From positions 496,001 to 560,000 of the forward strand of contig NZ_CABFVU010000003.1 of the NCBI RefSeq assembly GCF_902150045.1: DNA of 64,000 bases, written 5' to 3'. The position numbers and the translations under genes were made by a program. Of this stretch, positions 62,044 to 64,000 are shown in pieces. The notes beneath the pieces are model-generated. The model saw nothing but the letters and a program-made list of their open reading frames with translations. It was not told the origin of the DNA and did no database searches. How positions within the stretch are numbered: the first letter of the stretch is position 1; each line of letters starts with the position of its first letter. This DNA is from Chitinophaga polysaccharea. GTDB taxonomy: Bacteria > Bacteroidota > Bacteroidia > Chitinophagales > Chitinophagaceae.

Positions 62044-62907
62044 CTACCAGGAACCCAGGCCAATGCCCGTATCCCCGTCGGCCACATTCCCGGATTCAAA
62101 GCCCTTTTTGAACCAGAACATTCTCTGTTCGGAGGTGCCATGGGTAAAAGCATCCGGTACAACCTGCCCTGTACTGGCCTGCTGCAGCCGGTCGTCGCCC
62201 ACGGCACTGGCAGCGCTCAGGCCTGATTCAATATCTCCCGGATCCAGTAAAGGCCTGATCTTATTGGCCCGGTTAGCCCATACGCCTGCCAGGAAATCGG
62301 CCTGCAGTTCCAGCATCACCGATAATTTGTTGTATTCCTTCTCGCTTAGCCGGGAACGCATGGCTTGTAATTTATCGCTGATGCCCAACAGGTTCTGTAC
62401 GTGATGCCCTACTTCATGCGCAATCACATATGCCTTTGCAAAATCGCCCTTTACCCCGAACTGCTGCTCCAGTTCATTAAAGAAAGAAACATCCAGGTAT
62501 ACTTTATGGTCGGCCGGGCAGTAAAACGGTCCCATGGCTGATTCCGCAAAACCGCAGCCGGAAGGGGTACCTTTTTCGAAGGATACCATGCCGGGTACCT
62601 CGTATGTTTTGTTCCTTTCCTGGAATCCCTGCGTCCATACCCTTTCTGTACTGCGGAGTACTTTGGAAGACATCACCTCGAAGGCATTTGCATTTTCCTT
62701 CGTGAGTTTTTCAGCGGTGCCCGCCTGCTCCTGGCCGGGATTTACCTGTTGAACCGCCTGCATTACCTGCTGCGGGTCCTGTTTAAAGATCAAGGCCAGC
62801 ACGATAATGATAACGGTGCCTATACCGCCGCCAACACCGATCTTGCGCATACCGCCACCGGTCCGTTTCTCGACGTTTTCGCTCATTTCTTCATCATCAA
62901 GACGCAT
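62044..62907 (-). CDS. neutral zinc metallopeptidase (YpfJ/KPN_02809 family)
   Basis: A 287-residue membrane-anchored protein: a charged N-terminus, one helix (GGGIGTVIIIVLALIF), then a zinc peptidase domain with HEVGHHVQNLLG as the HExxH site and a C-terminal FKKGFESGNVADGDTG segment. The RLDDEEMSENVEKR start fits the family. Substrate unknown. Confidence 0.93.
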   Translation of the reverse strand: MRLDDEEMSENVEKRTGGGMRKIGVGGGIGTVIIIVLALIFKQDPQQVMQAVQQVNPGQEQAGTAEKLTKENANAFEVMSSKVLRSTERVWTQGFQERNKTYEVPGMVSFEKGTPSGCGFAESAMGPFYCPADHKVYLDVSFFNELEQQFGVKGDFAKAYVIAHEVGHHVQNLLGISDKLQAMRSRLSEKEYNKLSVMLELQADFLAGVWANRANKIRPLLDPGDIESGLSAASAVGDDRLQQASTGQVVPDAFTHGTSEQRMFWFKKGFESGNVADGDTGIGLGSW

Positions 62908-63055
62908 AGTAGATTTTAATTTTTAGGGGTGAAGATTCTTACCCCGAATGTACATTTTTCATTGTTAATTCCGCTACTTTCCCGGCAGGTAAACAAAAGC
63001 ATTTTCTAACTGTTAAATAACCATTACCATTCTTTACTTTTAAATACCCGGATGT

Positions 63056-64000
63056 ATGAAAATAAAACAGATCCTTCTGGCTGCAAGGCCCAAAGGATTA
63101 CCTGTAGCCAACAACTTTGAAACCGTAGATGCTATTTTACCTGAACTGGAGGAAGGTGAAGTGATGGTAAAGCCCCTTTACTTCTCCGTAGATCCGTATA
63201 TGCGTGGCCGTATGAACGATGCAAGGTCGTATATACCGCCCTTCCAGGTAGGCGAGCCTATTGAAAGCGGTGGTGTGGCGGAAGTAACACATAGCAAAAG
63301 TACACAGTTTAAAACAGGCGATAAAGTAATGAGCAGCGGCCCCCGCCCCTTTCTGCCCTGGGCTACCGCCGCCATCTTCCCGGCAGCGCACCTGCGTAAG
63401 ATCGACGACAGTATTCCGCTTACTTATTACCTCGGCCTGCTGGGCGTACCGGGGCTTACTGCCTACTTTGGCCTGGTAGATATTGGCAAGCCCAAAGCTG
63501 GTGAAACAGTAGTGGTATCCGGCGCTGCGGGCGCCGTAGGTATCGTGGTGGGGCAGATCGCCCGGATATTGGGTTGCCGCGCAGTAGGCATCGCCGGAGG
63601 CGCAGAAAAAGTAAGACTGCTCACCGATACCTTTAACTTCGACGCTGCTATTGATTATAAAGGCAATCATAACATGGAGGCCGCCATTGCAGCTGCCTGC
63701 CCCAATGGCGTGGATATTTATTTCGATAATGTAGGCGGCGATATTTCCGATGCTGTGATCAAACACCTGAATTTCTTTGCCCGTGTGCCGCTTTGCGGAC
63801 AGATCGCGCTGTATAATTCCATTGAAATACCCGTAGGCCCGCGTATTCAGCCCATTATGGTAACCAGAAGCATCCTCATGCAAGGGTTTATTATCGGTAA
63901 CTATGCCAGCAGGTTTGGTGAAGGCTTCAAACAACTCTCTGAATGGGTAAAGGAAGGGAAAATAAAATATACAGAAACCGTGGAAGAAGGATTTGACCAG
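63056..64000 (+). CDS. NADP-dependent MDR reductase, partial (cut by window end)
   Basis: An open frame of 315 codons without a stop at the window end. It begins MKIKQILLAARPKGLPVANN and contains YFSVDPYMRGRM, GLTAYFGLVDIGKPK and the nucleotide site VSGAAGAVGIVVGQIA, as in the leukotriene B4 12-hydroxydehydrogenase/CurA/YncB group of medium-chain reductases. These reduce double bonds of enones. It should need only a few more residues to be complete; homologues have about 330-340. Confidence 0.93.
   Translation, partial: MKIKQILLAARPKGLPVANNFETVDAILPELEEGEVMVKPLYFSVDPYMRGRMNDARSYIPPFQVGEPIESGGVAEVTHSKSTQFKTGDKVMSSGPRPFLPWATAAIFPAAHLRKIDDSIPLTYYLGLLGVPGLTAYFGLVDIGKPKAGETVVVSGAAGAVGIVVGQIARILGCRAVGIAGGAEKVRLLTDTFNFDAAIDYKGNHNMEAAIAAACPNGVDIYFDNVGGDISDAVIKHLNFFARVPLCGQIALYNSIEIPVGPRIQPIMVTRSILMQGFIIGNYASRFGEGFKQLSEWVKEGKIKYTETVEEGFDQ

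Overview
The window reads as chromosome of a Bacteroidota member, most likely the family Chitinophagaceae (Chitinophaga-like). Evidence is the recurring -7 promoter box TAnnTTTG, little use of Shine-Dalgarno sequences, the protein families present, and base composition that looks close to half GC by eye. No rRNA, tRNA, CRISPR array or intact transposase was seen. Both edges cut a gene: an RND permease on the left and a medium-chain reductase on the right.

Layout. 1-6605: RND efflux permease and adaptor, a small charged protein, MarC and TRIC-type membrane proteins, a DPP-IV-like peptidase. 6807-11834: VIT1/CCC1-like protein, ornithine aminotransferase, acyl-CoA-binding protein, LepA, an exported thioredoxin. 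12105-17866: a complete urease operon ureABC-EFGD with a nickel transporter-like gene at its end. 17912-21689: AsmA-like protein and MetY, the latter behind a palindromic operator. 21840-27624: a four-gene RNA-repair operon, Hen1, two nucleotidyltransferases and trifunctional Pnkp. 27655-37401: quinone oxidoreductase-like protein, ManA, YraN, PurB, MqnA, a dinucleotide-binding protein, M1 peptidase, a peptide-binding lipoprotein. 37514-43692: a desaturase, then a four-gene operon matching mycobacterial decaprenylphosphoryl-arabinose synthesis (UbiA/DPPR synthase, DprE1, DprE2, HAD phosphatase) divergent from a GT-C-like membrane protein. 44024-45534: CGNR regulator and EamA exporter. 45768-50998: trehalose/glucose module (OtsA-OtsB fusion, GH15, glucokinase). 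51001-52417: a fluoride riboswitch in front of a CLC-F type channel. 52424-64000: RidA between inverted repeats, S10 carboxypeptidase, FUSC, two PAP2 phosphatases, DinB, a potassium channel, PncB, a neutral zinc metallopeptidase and the partial reductase.

The most unusual structure is a dispersed family of roughly 180-195 bp nested palindromes. There are four full copies (6616-6802, 11069-11250, 11835-12026, 28613-28807), one miniature (33206-33241) and one arm fragment (43961-44020). Arm sequences differ between copies, but the two arms of most copies remain complementary. All share a central hairpin with TAAGGGAGAT/ATCTCCCTTA. They sit directly at gene ends; one supplies a stop codon, and two bracket a single thioredoxin gene. 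Arms look mosaic and the apical loop is inverted between copies. I do not recognise this family.

Functional assignments rest on reading motifs and family resemblance in the translated sequence, with no database search. Promoter, riboswitch and operator calls come from pattern matching by eye.
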